A DNA stretch of 64,000 nt, taken from CAKSHP01 sp045636325 (GTDB taxonomy: Bacteria > Bacillota > Clostridia > UBA1381 > UMGS1253). The notes under the pieces were generated by a model, which saw only the letters and a program-made list of their open reading frames with translations, was not told where the DNA came from and searched no databases. The position numbers and the translations under genes were made by a program. Each line of letters begins with the position of its first letter. The stretch's first letter is position 1. Positions 52,777 through 62,633 of this stretch are shown here, one piece after another. Location: positions 124,001 through 188,000 of the forward strand of contig JAZTXH010000016.1 in the NCBI GenBank assembly GCA_045636325.1. The letters run 5' to 3'.

Positions 52777-55700
52777 ATGAAAAAAAATTTAAAAATTTTA
52801 AGCGTTTTATTGTCGCTTGCATTGATTTTAGGGTGTATATCCTTCCCTATAAGTGCGGCTGTTATTGATGAAAAATGTATTTTTAACACAAATGACAGGA
52901 GTGAAATACAGAAAAAAGGATTGACTGTCAATAGTAAAATTACTGTTGACGGGCACAATTACTCTGCAAAATGGACACCTAGCGAAAATTTAATCTTTAG
53001 TGATGTTACTGATATTTCGAGTTATGATAGAATAGAGTTTTATATGTATGGTGACCCGAATTATGCAGAAGAGATGATAATAATTGTTAATTCGCAGAAC
53101 CCCAGCACAGATGGAACTGACTACTATAGTTGTCCTAAGTTTACCATTCTTGACGGCTGGAATAAATACAGCTTTGATTTTGAATCGTTTTCAGTATCAA
53201 GAACCCCCAGAGGATGGAACGATATTGATAATATTACATTTTTTGTAGAAGATGGTTGGGGAATTGATTATGAGACCAATGCAAAAGCTACAGTATATCT
53301 AGACAGTATAAACCTCATAAAAACTGACAGATATTTAGAGGACGGAAGTATTAACATAGAATCTGACTTTGTTCCTGCATTTAAGCAGGTTGCCTCTGAT
53401 GCAGTGGAAGAGGTTAAAACGGCCACTTGTATGAAGGTTGGCTCTCCTTATGCCCTTGTTAAGCATAACAGACAGGCGCTTGATGTTGCTCCTGCTGAAG
53501 TGAATGGCAATATATTTGTGCCCAAAAGCCTTGTTGTAAATACATATGGTGCTGTTTCAGGATGCGATGTTCAGCTGATAAACGGTGTTGAAATGGTTAA
53601 TGCAGCTCAGGCAGCGGCGGGGCTTGGAAAAAGCCTTTACACTGATGAAATGGGTATTGTGATTATATCCGACAGTGATTTGGGTCTTAGCATAGAAAAT
53701 AATTTAGGCAAGCTTTTGGATATTGCATCAGGCTTTATATATGAAAGGCCTGAAATAGAAAAGATAAAGGAAGACATTTTAGCTACTGCACCTGAACATC
53801 CGAGAATACTTGCTACGGCTGCTGATTTTGAAAGAATTAAAGCTTTAAGAGAAACGGATTCAAACATTAAAACATGGACAGATAATCTTATTTCAACCTC
53901 CGATACATATGCAAGTCAGATACCTACTGAGGGTGAGCATCCTTATTATGCGGATGCGGGTGGCAGACTTGGCTCAAGCTACAGTGTAAGAAAAAAATCA
54001 ATATATATGGGTATGGCATATCAGCTTACGGGAGACAAAAAATATCCCGAGGCATTATGGACTTTGCTTGAGGATTTGTGTGCATGGGAGCACTGGCATC
54101 CGGGTCATTTTCTTAATGCGGCAGATATGATGTGGGGCATTGCAATTGCCTATGATTGGATGTATGAGGCATGGTCATCCGATCAGAAAAAAATCTTAGA
54201 AGAGGCATTATTTGACTGCGGCATTGAAGATTCGCTTACCGCATATTACGGTGCAAAGGATTATATTTCACCGCCTATGAGCCAGTGGCACAGAAGCGGA
54301 TGGTGGAGTCAGGGTAATAACTGGAATGCAGTTTGCAACTCGGGTGTTTTAGCGGCAGGCCTTTCTCTTGCAACACATGAAGAATATGGTGCTTTGGCAG
54401 TTAAGGCAGTTAATTTTGCAACACGCGCTATTGAAATTGGTCTTCGTTGTTATGCACCTGACGGCGGATATGAAGAGGGCCCCGGATACTGGTCATACGC
54501 AACAAATGAAGCTGTGCTTATGATGTCTGCATTAAGAACTGCAGCAGGCACAACATATGGGCTTTCTGATGCACCCGGATTTTCATCTACATATGCAACC
54601 GGCTTATATTCTGAAAGTAAAAAAGGTATGTTTAACTTTTCAGATACAGATGAAGGAAGAACAAATACAACATCTTTGATGTGGTTTGGAAAGGAATACG
54701 GTCTTTCACACGTTGCCGGAGTAAGATTAAACGAAGTTTTAGGCGGGGAAAAATCATACAGCTATACTGATATTTTATGGTATGATCCTGAAAATATTGA
54801 CAGGACGGATACCATGGAATATGATTATTCCTTCTTTGCGACCGACACATTTACAATGCGTTCTTCATGGAATGATAAAGAACAGATATTCACAGGTCTT
54901 CATGGCGGAAGCAATACTGCAAACCACTGTAATATAGACTCAGGTACATTTGTGCTTGATGCATTGGGTCAGAGATGGTTTTTTGATTATGGCTCTGACA
55001 ACTATAATCTTCCCAATTACTGGGGTACAGGTACGGGAGGAAAAAGATGGTATTATTATACCCAGCGTGCGGAGGGTCATAACACAATTGTTATAAATCC
55101 CCGTTCGGAAGAAGACCAGGTTATTCAGTCGGTTTCACCGCTTATTGAGTTTGTTTCAAAAACGAGAGGTGCTTATGGTAAGGTAGATTTAACACCTGCT
55201 TATGCAAATGATGTAGAGAAGGCAATAAGAGGTAACATGCTTACCAATGACAGAAGAACTGTTATTATTCAGGACGAAATCACAATGAAGGCACCGTCTG
55301 AATTTTATTGGTTTGCTCATACAAAGGCAACTGTTGAGCTTGCAGAAGATGGCAGAAGTGCACTTTTGACCTTGGGCGGCAAGCAGCTTCGTGTAACTAT
55401 TGTGTCTGAAAATAGTGATTTAGTGTTTGAAGTGATGGACCCTGAGTGCCTTCCCACAACACCGATTCCAGAGGCAAGCGATACTCAGAAGGAAAATTCA
55501 AGAGAGGGTTCAAGAAAGCTTGCTATTCACGCAATTGATGTTGAAGAGGTTAAATTGGCAGTTGTTATGCAGCCTATAGTTGAAGGTCAGGAGGAGTATA
55601 AATATACATACACAAATCTTGACGACTGGGAAATCGAAGACGGTAAATCCATAACTGTTAAACCGAAGAATATCTATGCAGATTCATCATTTGTTCAAAA

Positions 55701-57333
55701 TTTCGACCCATATAATACAGAGTGCGAAATTATTCTTCCCAAGGGCACAAAGCATGTTCCTGAGCTTTATGCAACATTTGAAGACCAGTTTAAAGATGCT
55801 TATGAATATGAAGTTTTAAGCTTGCCTGAAAGCATACCTGGTACAGGTATTATAAGAATTAAGGATAAGACAAGTTCAGAGTATACAGATTATTCTGTAT
55901 ATATGAGAGAAGGAAAAGAAATTGAGCCGTTGGCTTCAGATGCACAGGAAGGAAACGGCATTGAAAACTGTCTTGATAAAGATTTTAATACACGTTGGGA
56001 AGTTGAAACAGTAAATGGTGAGGCTCACTGGGGTATCTTTACCTTTGATAAGCCTAAAACAGTTTCATCTGTATGGCTTGCAACATGGAAATCATCAGAA
56101 AGAAAGCTTATTTTCGATATCGAGGTTTCTTATGACGGCAAAAACTTTACGAAAGTTTGGTCAGGTCAGACAACAAGCGACACTGATACCTTAGAGGAAT
56201 TTAAAATCCCTCTTGGAACATATAAGGCAATAAAGCTTGTGCTTCATGGTACAACAACTGTTGGTTGGAATTCAATTTTAGAGCTTGATTTTACAAATAA
56301 TGTAACTGAGGGAAATGTTATAGTTAATGTAAATGTTGAAAATGGTGAATCTGTAGGTGTAGATGGTGTGGAAATCGGAAGCCATTACACAGGTCAGTTA
56401 GCTGTTGGAAGCAAGATAGTTCTTACTGCAAACAGTACTAACAAATTTATTGGCTGGATAGATTCTGATACAGGGGCATTCCTTTCAACATCTTCTTCAT
56501 ATACACACACTGCCTATACAAACAAAAACATTACGGCGGTATATGGTCCTGCATCAAGCAAAATTATACAGTTTACAAGTCTTTCTGACAGATTATTAAA
56601 CTACGGTAAATCAGGTGCGGTTGTAACACCTTCCGACCCATATATGTATGGTTATAGCTTTGAAGGATGGTACAGAGATGGCACACTGCAGTCATATAAG
56701 GAAAATGATGTTGTATCGATTGCTGAAAATGTAAATATGATGGCAGGTTATTTAAGAAATACAACCCGCTATACTGTAAATGTTAACGGTAAAAAGCAGT
56801 ATCTGTTATATAATACACTGGTAGAAGTTACAGCTGATAAGACAAAAGATGGTAAGGCGTTTTCATACTGGCAGCGTGATGGCAAGATTGTATCTTACGA
56901 TTTATCATACAGCTTCTATACAGATAAGGATACTGTTTTAGAAAGTGTATACGGAAAAACAACTGAAAACAAGGCATTGCTTGTAATGGGTGAGCCGATA
57001 GCAACTGAAGATAACAGAATTGCATTTTTTGCAGAGCGTAACATTCCGTCAGAATACACAGTTGTTCAGACAGGTATTTTGCTTGGTAAGAGTGATGACC
57101 TTACTTTGGAAACAGCTATTGCAAAAGTAGTGGCAAAGAAAACTACAAATGTCGGTCAGTGTACTGCAAGATGGGCAAATGTGAAAAAAGAATATACATA
57201 CTATGCAAGAGCCTATGCAATGTATTATGACACAGAAGGTAACCTTAAAACTGCTTACTCAAATGTTGTTAGTGATGATATTGCGTTTGGACCGACTGAC
57301 GGCATAGAGGATTTAGGCGATAATCTTGATTAA
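52777..57333 (+). CDS. Secreted heparinase II/III-like lyase with binding domains and shared C-terminal module
   Basis: A 1518-residue exported protein with a signal peptide (1-28). Residues 35-190 look like a carbohydrate-binding domain. Near 205-295 lies a short beta domain with a NGNIFVPKSLVV motif. From HPRILATAADFERI (341) to about 900 follow an alpha/alpha toroid and a beta-sandwich as in heparinase II/III and DUF4962 proteins (SQGNNWNAVCNSG, then AEGHNTIVINP). A discoidin-like domain is near 1057-1180 (IENCLDKDFNTRWEVE). InlB repeats (YSFEGWYRDG near 1292) and the shared module from about 1400 end it. Likely an extracellular uronate-polysaccharide lyase; a KduI gene follows on the other strand. 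Confidence 0.88.
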   Translation: MKKNLKILSVLLSLALILGCISFPISAAVIDEKCIFNTNDRSEIQKKGLTVNSKITVDGHNYSAKWTPSENLIFSDVTDISSYDRIEFYMYGDPNYAEEMIIIVNSQNPSTDGTDYYSCPKFTILDGWNKYSFDFESFSVSRTPRGWNDIDNITFFVEDGWGIDYETNAKATVYLDSINLIKTDRYLEDGSINIESDFVPAFKQVASDAVEEVKTATCMKVGSPYALVKHNRQALDVAPAEVNGNIFVPKSLVVNTYGAVSGCDVQLINGVEMVNAAQAAAGLGKSLYTDEMGIVIISDSDLGLSIENNLGKLLDIASGFIYERPEIEKIKEDILATAPEHPRILATAADFERIKALRETDSNIKTWTDNLISTSDTYASQIPTEGEHPYYADAGGRLGSSYSVRKKSIYMGMAYQLTGDKKYPEALWTLLEDLCAWEHWHPGHFLNAADMMWGIAIAYDWMYEAWSSDQKKILEEALFDCGIEDSLTAYYGAKDYISPPMSQWHRSGWWSQGNNWNAVCNSGVLAAGLSLATHEEYGALAVKAVNFATRAIEIGLRCYAPDGGYEEGPGYWSYATNEAVLMMSALRTAAGTTYGLSDAPGFSSTYATGLYSESKKGMFNFSDTDEGRTNTTSLMWFGKEYGLSHVAGVRLNEVLGGEKSYSYTDILWYDPENIDRTDTMEYDYSFFATDTFTMRSSWNDKEQIFTGLHGGSNTANHCNIDSGTFVLDALGQRWFFDYGSDNYNLPNYWGTGTGGKRWYYYTQRAEGHNTIVINPRSEEDQVIQSVSPLIEFVSKTRGAYGKVDLTPAYANDVEKAIRGNMLTNDRRTVIIQDEITMKAPSEFYWFAHTKATVELAEDGRSALLTLGGKQLRVTIVSENSDLVFEVMDPECLPTTPIPEASDTQKENSREGSRKLAIHAIDVEEVKLAVVMQPIVEGQEEYKYTYTNLDDWEIEDGKSITVKPKNIYADSSFVQNFDPYNTECEIILPKGTKHVPELYATFEDQFKDAYEYEVLSLPESIPGTGIIRIKDKTSSEYTDYSVYMREGKEIEPLASDAQEGNGIENCLDKDFNTRWEVETVNGEAHWGIFTFDKPKTVSSVWLATWKSSERKLIFDIEVSYDGKNFTKVWSGQTTSDTDTLEEFKIPLGTYKAIKLVLHGTTTVGWNSILELDFTNNVTEGNVIVNVNVENGESVGVDGVEIGSHYTGQLAVGSKIVLTANSTNKFIGWIDSDTGAFLSTSSSYTHTAYTNKNITAVYGPASSKIIQFTSLSDRLLNYGKSGAVVTPSDPYMYGYSFEGWYRDGTLQSYKENDVVSIAENVNMMAGYLRNTTRYTVNVNGKKQYLLYNTLVEVTADKTKDGKAFSYWQRDGKIVSYDLSYSFYTDKDTVLESVYGKTTENKALLVMGEPIATEDNRIAFFAERNIPSEYTVVQTGILLGKSDDLTLETAIAKVVAKKTTNVGQCTARWANVKKEYTYYARAYAMYYDTEGNLKTAYSNVVSDDIAFGPTDGIEDLGDNLD

Positions 57334-57348
57334 TTAAAAAGTTAAAAA

Positions 57349-57381
57349 GGGGCACACCGTAAAAACGGTGTGCTCTTTTTG
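57349..57381 (+). terminator. Terminator of the heparinase-like gene
   Basis: GGGCACACCGT, loop AAAA, ACGGTGTGCTC (one wobble), then TTTTT. Confidence 0.9.
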
Positions 57382-57401
57382 TGTGTAAACAGAACATAAA
57401 C

Positions 57402-57437
57402 AAAAAACACCTTTTCTTTTTATGAAAAGGTGTTTTG
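57402..57437 (-). terminator. Terminator of the KduI gene
   Basis: On the minus strand AAAACACCTTTTC and its complement form a 13-bp stem, ending in a T run, 17 bases after the stop at 57454. Confidence 0.88.
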
Positions 57438-57453
57438 ATTATAATTTTATAAA

Positions 57454-59091
57454 TTACTTTAAATCTTTTGTTTCAATAAAGTCCATATCAGTGAATTCCT
57501 GATTTTCGCCGCACATTGCCCAGATAAATGAGTATGCCTTTGTACCGACACCGCTGTGGATTGACCAACTGGGAGAAATAACTGCTTCTTCGTTATGCAT
57601 AATAATATGTCTTGTTTCATCGGGCTCGCCCATCATATGGAACACTGCATCGTTTTCGCCCATATCAAGATACATATAAACTTCCATACGTCTGTCATGT
57701 GTATGGCAGGGCATTGTGTTCCAGTTTGAGCCGGGCTCAAGCTGTGTAAGACCCATTGCAAGTTGACAGCTCTTCATTACTTCTGGGTGGATATACTGGT
57801 TGATAACACGCTTGTTACAGTCTTCCACGCTGCCACAAGGAACTTTCTTTGCCTTTGTAATATCAATTTTTGAGATAGGGTATGAAGTGTGTGCAGGGCA
57901 TGAAGAAACATAAAACTTAGGCGGATTTTCAGTATCGGTACATTTAAATGATACTTCTTTGTTTCCCATACCGATATATATACCATCACGAGGATTCATT
58001 TCATAATCTGTTCCGTCAACTGTGATAATACCCTTACCACCAACATTGATACAACCAAGCTCACGTCTTTCTAAGAAGTAATCAGAAGCAAGCTCTTTAC
58101 CTCCTTCAAGCTTTAACACCTGAAATACAGGCATAATACCTGCTGTGATAATTCTGTCAATATGGCTGTAAACCATTCTTATATTATCCTTTGTGAAAAG
58201 CTTGCTGATATGAAATTCTTCTCTTAATCTTTCTGTTGTGTAGTGTTTAACGTCTTTGGGGTTTGATGCACATCTTATTTCCATTTTACTCAAGTCCTCC
58301 TTAATATAATTTCCGTATACTTCAATTTGTGTAAGTGCCGCCCATGAAAACGGCAATACGGCCTGTTTAAAGTTTGTTAAATGAATTATGCGTGTCTTTT
58401 TCTTTTCGGGTAAAACTAATTCCTGACCATCAGCTGTTTCAATAAATTCAGCGGTAACGGTTGATTTGTCTGAAAATTCAACGTCTATTGCTCTCCAGTA
58501 TGTATCATGTGGGAAATCTGCCCTTAAGAAAAATACGATTTTTTCAACCTCAACCTCAGTACCGAAATCAAGGTAATATTCCAAATCCTCTCTTGCACCG
58601 CCAGCCCATGAATGATAAGGATACGGGCCATGACCTTTATTTTCAATGATGCCGTCTATAGCGTTACGTTCAAAAAAGCAAACGTCTTCACGGGTTACAA
58701 GGTTTGCCCAGGCGTGGGGGAAATATCTTTTCTTACCTCTGATATCGTGGGAGTTTAGAGAAATATTTCTTGTTGTGTATTTAACGGAATCCTCCGGTTC
58801 ATAAACCAACAGCTTGTGGCTGTCACCAGCAAATGCTTCTTTATCATAGCCTGCCTTATATTTCCCATAGGGAACAGGGAATTCAAGGCTGCTTGTGGGC
58901 ATAAAAATTATGCTTTCTTTTAAGTACTCATCAAGCTTTAATGCCAAATACTCAGTATCAGGAGCTAAAACAACAATTTTATCACCGTCATTATAAACTC
59001 CGTTATAGACAGTATCTATTTTTTCGCCGGCTGATTCAAAAAGCACTTGATTGTCTTTGTTTATAATCTGTAGCTTAATAATATTAATCAC
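57454..59091 (-). CDS. kduI: 5-dehydro-4-deoxy-D-glucuronate isomerase with N-terminal fused domain and internal start
   Basis: A 545-codon frame. The last 276 codons (from ATG 58284) are a complete KduI of standard length. It starts MEIRCASNPKDVKHY, with cupin metal ligands in MPCHTHDRRMEVYMY and SPSWSIHSGVG. It converts unsaturated-uronate-derived DKI to DKII in the cytoplasm. The first 269 codons are a beta-rich, discoidin-like domain with no signal peptide. AAGGAGG lies 11 bases before the internal ATG, so free KduI can probably be made too. The long form would start at GTG 59089-59091, which overlaps its own weak site. It neighbours the heparinase-like lyase, consistent with uronate use. 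Confidence 0.85.
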   Translation of the reverse strand: MINIIKLQIINKDNQVLFESAGEKIDTVYNGVYNDGDKIVVLAPDTEYLALKLDEYLKESIIFMPTSSLEFPVPYGKYKAGYDKEAFAGDSHKLLVYEPEDSVKYTTRNISLNSHDIRGKKRYFPHAWANLVTREDVCFFERNAIDGIIENKGHGPYPYHSWAGGAREDLEYYLDFGTEVEVEKIVFFLRADFPHDTYWRAIDVEFSDKSTVTAEFIETADGQELVLPEKKKTRIIHLTNFKQAVLPFSWAALTQIEVYGNYIKEDLSKMEIRCASNPKDVKHYTTERLREEFHISKLFTKDNIRMVYSHIDRIITAGIMPVFQVLKLEGGKELASDYFLERRELGCINVGGKGIITVDGTDYEMNPRDGIYIGMGNKEVSFKCTDTENPPKFYVSSCPAHTSYPISKIDITKAKKVPCGSVEDCNKRVINQYIHPEVMKSCQLAMGLTQLEPGSNWNTMPCHTHDRRMEVYMYLDMGENDAVFHMMGEPDETRHIIMHNEEAVISPSWSIHSGVGTKAYSFIWAMCGENQEFTDMDFIETKDLK

Positions 59092-59190
59092 CTCTGTGTA
59101 TTAATTTATACGGATATATTATATCATAAAATACTGCATTTGTCCACAGTTTTTAAAATTTATGGTAAAATATAATAAATCATTAAAAAC

Positions 59191-59219
59191 TTGACAATAT
59201 ATGAACAAAAATATATAAT
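59191..59219 (+). promoter_or_regulatory. Consensus promoter of the deacetylase gene
   Basis: Perfect TTGACA and TATAAT with 17 bases between them, 38 bases before the TTG start codon. Confidence 0.9.
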
Positions 59220-59257
59220 ATCTATTAAGATGCAGATGTTAAAAAGGGGGTGTCAGC

Positions 59258-60502
59258 TTGAAAAAAGCAATTTTACTTATTATGCTTTTTTTAATATTTT
59301 CCCTAAACGGATTTGCAGAAGATAAGGCGATGTTGCCTGTTCTTATGTATCACAGTGTTGACGAGGTGCCCGGAAATTACAGTGTGACACCGCAAAAGCT
59401 TGATATGGATATAAAATCTTTAAAGGCACAAGGGTATACTCCGGTATTTTTTGAGGATGTTATTAATTTTGTATATAGACGAATCCCTCTTCCATCAAAA
59501 CCCATAGTTATAACCTTTGATGATGGGTATAAAAATAATTATACAGAATTGTTTCCTATTGTAAAAGAAAATAATATAAAAGTTGAGCTTTTTGGCATAG
59601 CAGGTGCAATGGAGTATGGCAAAACCTTTTTAAGAGCTTTTGAGGCAAAAGAGATGGAGCAGAGCGGATATTTTAATTTTGAGTGCCATACATATAATCT
59701 TCACAATGATGTTAATAATGTGCGCAAGGGTATCGGAAAGCTTGAAAATGAAAGCTTCAGACAGTGGGAGCATATTTTCAGGCAGGATTTGTTTTTTGCA
59801 AAACAGTTTGCAAGAAACAATCTTGAAAAAGATTACAGGGTTTTTGCGTACCCGTTTGGAAATTTTTTTGCATATGCAGAAAAAATACTTGAGGAAGAAG
59901 GATATCTTGTAAGTGTTACAACTGAGCCGGGAATTAATGAAATAGAGTATAATAATCCTGACAGCTTGAGGCTTTTAATGCGTATTTCAATGGATAATAC
60001 GGATATTACGGCAGCTGAACGTATAAATAATTTTTTAAATTACACGCAGTCAGAAAAAATTTTAGAGGTTAAAAATACAAACATTTCCGATTACAGCACA
60101 AGAGCAGAAGCTCTTGGTGTGATTTTAGGGGATGTGTCAGAAAGGGATACAAAATTTACATTTATTGACGGATATTATGATACAAAATTTTCAGAAACCG
60201 AAACAAAGAAGATTATGGAACTTGCGATTGAAGATTTTTTAATTTCAGGATACAGCGATTTAAGTTTAAGACCGGGGCACTATATAACCCGAGGTGAGTT
60301 TGCACTTATGCTTGCAAGACATTGTAAGTATGAGAATAAAAATGAGAAATCAAGCTTTACAGATGTTGGTGACTGGAATAGTAGCGCCATTGAATTTTGC
60401 AATAAAAAAGGATATATGATAGGCTACGGTGAAAACTTTGGGACAGAAGATTTTCTTACCTGTGAGCAACTTTTAATAATAAAATCAAGACTTAAAAATT
60501 AA
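59258..60502 (+). CDS. Secreted polysaccharide deacetylase with SLH-like C-terminal repeats
   Basis: A 414-residue exported protein, initiated at TTG after GGGGG. It has a signal peptide (1-20) and a NodB-type deacetylase domain (about 25-255) with LPVLMYHSVDE, the catalytic TFDDGYKNN near 88, a FECHTYNLHND histidine pair near 145 and FAYPFGNFF near 197. The C-terminus (about 330-414) has S-layer-homology-like repeats (YITRGEFALMLARH, then FTDVGDWNSSAIEFC). It probably removes N-acetyl groups from peptidoglycan or another wall glycan. The SLH-like part would bind the wall. Confidence 0.85.
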   Translation: MKKAILLIMLFLIFSLNGFAEDKAMLPVLMYHSVDEVPGNYSVTPQKLDMDIKSLKAQGYTPVFFEDVINFVYRRIPLPSKPIVITFDDGYKNNYTELFPIVKENNIKVELFGIAGAMEYGKTFLRAFEAKEMEQSGYFNFECHTYNLHNDVNNVRKGIGKLENESFRQWEHIFRQDLFFAKQFARNNLEKDYRVFAYPFGNFFAYAEKILEEEGYLVSVTTEPGINEIEYNNPDSLRLLMRISMDNTDITAAERINNFLNYTQSEKILEVKNTNISDYSTRAEALGVILGDVSERDTKFTFIDGYYDTKFSETETKKIMELAIEDFLISGYSDLSLRPGHYITRGEFALMLARHCKYENKNEKSSFTDVGDWNSSAIEFCNKKGYMIGYGENFGTEDFLTCEQLLIIKSRLKN

Positions 60503-60609
60503 AGGGGCTTTTTAAAAATATTTTCACTTAAAATTATAATGCTTGAATTTTTTGGAAATAAGTGTATAATGATATCGAATGTAGCCTAAAAGAAAGCAGG
60601 AGAGAAGAA

Positions 60610-62349
60610 ATGAAAATGTTAAAGAAATTTGTCTCATATTATAAGCCGCATAAAAAAATGATTACCCTTGATATGCTGGCGGCACTTTTTATATCTGTTA
60701 CGGGGATGGTTTATCCGGTAGTTACCAATAAAATGCTTAATCTTTATATACCAAACAAAATGTATTCAATGATAGTTGGCGCGGGTATAGGAGTCCTTGT
60801 TTTATATATTGTGCGTATGCTTTTAAGGTATTTTGTTCAGTATTACGGTCATGTTATAGGTGTAAAGATGCAGTCGCAGATGAGGCTTGATTTGTTTAAT
60901 CATTTGCAAAAATTGCCGTATAAATTTTATGACAATAATGAAACAGGAAGTATTATGACACGTATCACAAGCGATTTGTTTGAAGTGTGTGAGCTTGCCC
61001 ATCACGGTCCTGAGAATCTTTTGATTAGCTCAACTATGATAATCCTGTCATTTTCATATCTTTTTACAATAAATGCATTTTTGACTCTTATTATATTTAC
61101 TTGTGTGCCGGTGTTGGCGGTGGTTACGTTTTATTCAAGACGCGCCATGAAAAAAGCTTTTGCTGACAGAAGAAAAAGTAATGCAATTATAAATGCACAG
61201 GTGGAAAGCAGTATAACGGGCATAAGAGTAACCAAGGCATACACTAATTCGAAAAAAGAAGCAGAAAAATTTAAAAAAGGCGACGAAAGCTTTGTTGAAT
61301 CATCAGGAAGAGCATATGATGCAATGGCAAAATTCCATTCGTCCACATCTTTTGTAACGGATATTTTTAATGTGTTTATTTTAATTGCGGGCGGTTTGTT
61401 TTTATATGCCGGCAAAATTTCTTTTGGTGATTATTCTACTTTTATAGTATCTGTTAATCTTTTTATAAATCCGGTTACTACGCTTATAGGATTTATGGAG
61501 CAGTTTCAGAATGGCGCCAGCGGTTTTAAGCGCTTTATAGAAATTATGGATGAAGAGCGTGAGCGAGATAATCCGGGAGCGGAGGTGCTCGGCAGGGCGG
61601 AAGGTAATATTGAATTTAAAAATGTTAATTATGCATACGAAGGAACAGATGAAGTTTTAAAAAATGTAAATCTGAAAATAGGAAAAGGAAAAAAACTTGC
61701 TTTGGTTGGTCCCTCAGGCGGGGGAAAAACTACTCTTTGTCACCTTTTGCCCAAGTTTTATGAGCTTCATGAGAATTGCGGAAATATATTGATTGACGGT
61801 AAGGATATAGCAGGACTTACAACAGAATCCGTAAGAAAAAATATCGGTATTGTTCAGCAGGATGTGTTTTTGTTTGCAGGGTCGGTTAAAGATAATATTC
61901 TTTATGGCAGAAGTGATGCAACCGACGAAGAAGTTTACGAGGCGGCTAAAAAAGCAAATATTCACGATTATATAATGACTTTAAAGGATGGCTACAATAC
62001 GCAGATTGGTGAGCGTGGCGTTAAGCTTTCAGGCGGTCAAAAGCAGCGTGTAAGCATTGCAAGGGTATTTTTAAAAGACCCTGCCATTCTTATACTGGAC
62101 GAAGCTACAAGTGCTCTTGACAATACCACTGAGGTTTTAATTCAGAAAGCGTTAGATGAGCTTTGCCGAGGAAGAACAACCATTGTTGTGGCACACAGGC
62201 TGTCAACGGTTCGAAATGCTGACGAAATTGCAGTTATTATGAAAGGGTGCATCACAGAAAGGGGAACTCACGAGGAACTTATGGCGCTTGGCGGAATGTA
62301 TAAGGATTTGTATTCTTTGCAGTTCAGGGATGAAGAAGACAAAATTTAA
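60610..62349 (+). CDS. ABC transporter, fused permease and ATP-binding subunit (multidrug/lipid exporter type)
   Basis: A 579-residue half-transporter of the MsbA/LmrA type. I start it at ATG 60610, which follows AGGAGAGAAG; an in-frame ATG at 60562 has no site. Residues 1-315 hold six membrane helices. The nucleotide-binding domain has Walker A VGPSGGGKTTLCHL near 375, Q-loop VQQDVFLFAG, signature KLSGGQKQRV, Walker B ILILDEATSALD and switch VAHRLS. It should work as a homodimer exporting a lipid or drug-like compound. No partner gene adjoins it, and the substrate is unknown. Confidence 0.92.
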   Translation: MKMLKKFVSYYKPHKKMITLDMLAALFISVTGMVYPVVTNKMLNLYIPNKMYSMIVGAGIGVLVLYIVRMLLRYFVQYYGHVIGVKMQSQMRLDLFNHLQKLPYKFYDNNETGSIMTRITSDLFEVCELAHHGPENLLISSTMIILSFSYLFTINAFLTLIIFTCVPVLAVVTFYSRRAMKKAFADRRKSNAIINAQVESSITGIRVTKAYTNSKKEAEKFKKGDESFVESSGRAYDAMAKFHSSTSFVTDIFNVFILIAGGLFLYAGKISFGDYSTFIVSVNLFINPVTTLIGFMEQFQNGASGFKRFIEIMDEERERDNPGAEVLGRAEGNIEFKNVNYAYEGTDEVLKNVNLKIGKGKKLALVGPSGGGKTTLCHLLPKFYELHENCGNILIDGKDIAGLTTESVRKNIGIVQQDVFLFAGSVKDNILYGRSDATDEEVYEAAKKANIHDYIMTLKDGYNTQIGERGVKLSGGQKQRVSIARVFLKDPAILILDEATSALDNTTEVLIQKALDELCRGRTTIVVAHRLSTVRNADEIAVIMKGCITERGTHEELMALGGMYKDLYSLQFRDEEDKI

Positions 62350-62373
62350 TATATTAGGGAACAGGAAGAAAGT

Positions 62374-62405
62374 AAAAATCCGTACACAATCGTGTACGGA
62401 TTTTT
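62374..62405. terminator. Bidirectional terminator between the ABC gene and tRNA-Leu
   Basis: AAAAATCCGTACAC and GTGTACGGATTTTT form a 14-bp perfect stem with T runs on both strands, serving the converging exporter and tRNA genes. Confidence 0.92.
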
Positions 62406-62407
62406 GG

Positions 62408-62491
62408 TGCCGCTGGCCGGAGTCGAACCGGCACGGTATCGCTACCGGCGGATTTTGAGTCCGCTACGTCTGCCAATTCCATCACAGCGGC
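62408..62491 (-). tRNA. tRNA-Leu (CAA anticodon)
   Basis: Read on the minus strand: a 7-bp acceptor stem GCCGCTG/CAGCGGC, D-arm with GGAATTGGCAGAC, anticodon stem GCGGA with loop CTCAAAA (anticodon CAA), a long variable arm (CGGTAGCGATACCG), the T-loop GGTTCGACTCC and a discriminator A. CCA is encoded (62405-62407). The long variable arm confirms a class II tRNA. Confidence 0.96.
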
Positions 62492-62578
62492 ATATAAAAA
62501 TTTACTACCCAAATATAATAGCACATTTTCTTTTATATGTCAATAGTTTTTTAAAGAAAAAATGCTTTAAGATAGTAG

Positions 62579-62622
62579 ACAAGAAAATGCCTGATTATCA
62601 AAAGTCAGACATTTTCTTGTTT
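62579..62622 (-). terminator. Terminator of the VOC-protein gene
   Basis: ACAAGAAAATG and CATTTTCTTGT form an 11-bp stem with inner CTGA/TCAG pairing, 12 bases after the gene's stop. Confidence 0.75.
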
Positions 62623-62633
62623 AAACAGTTTCA

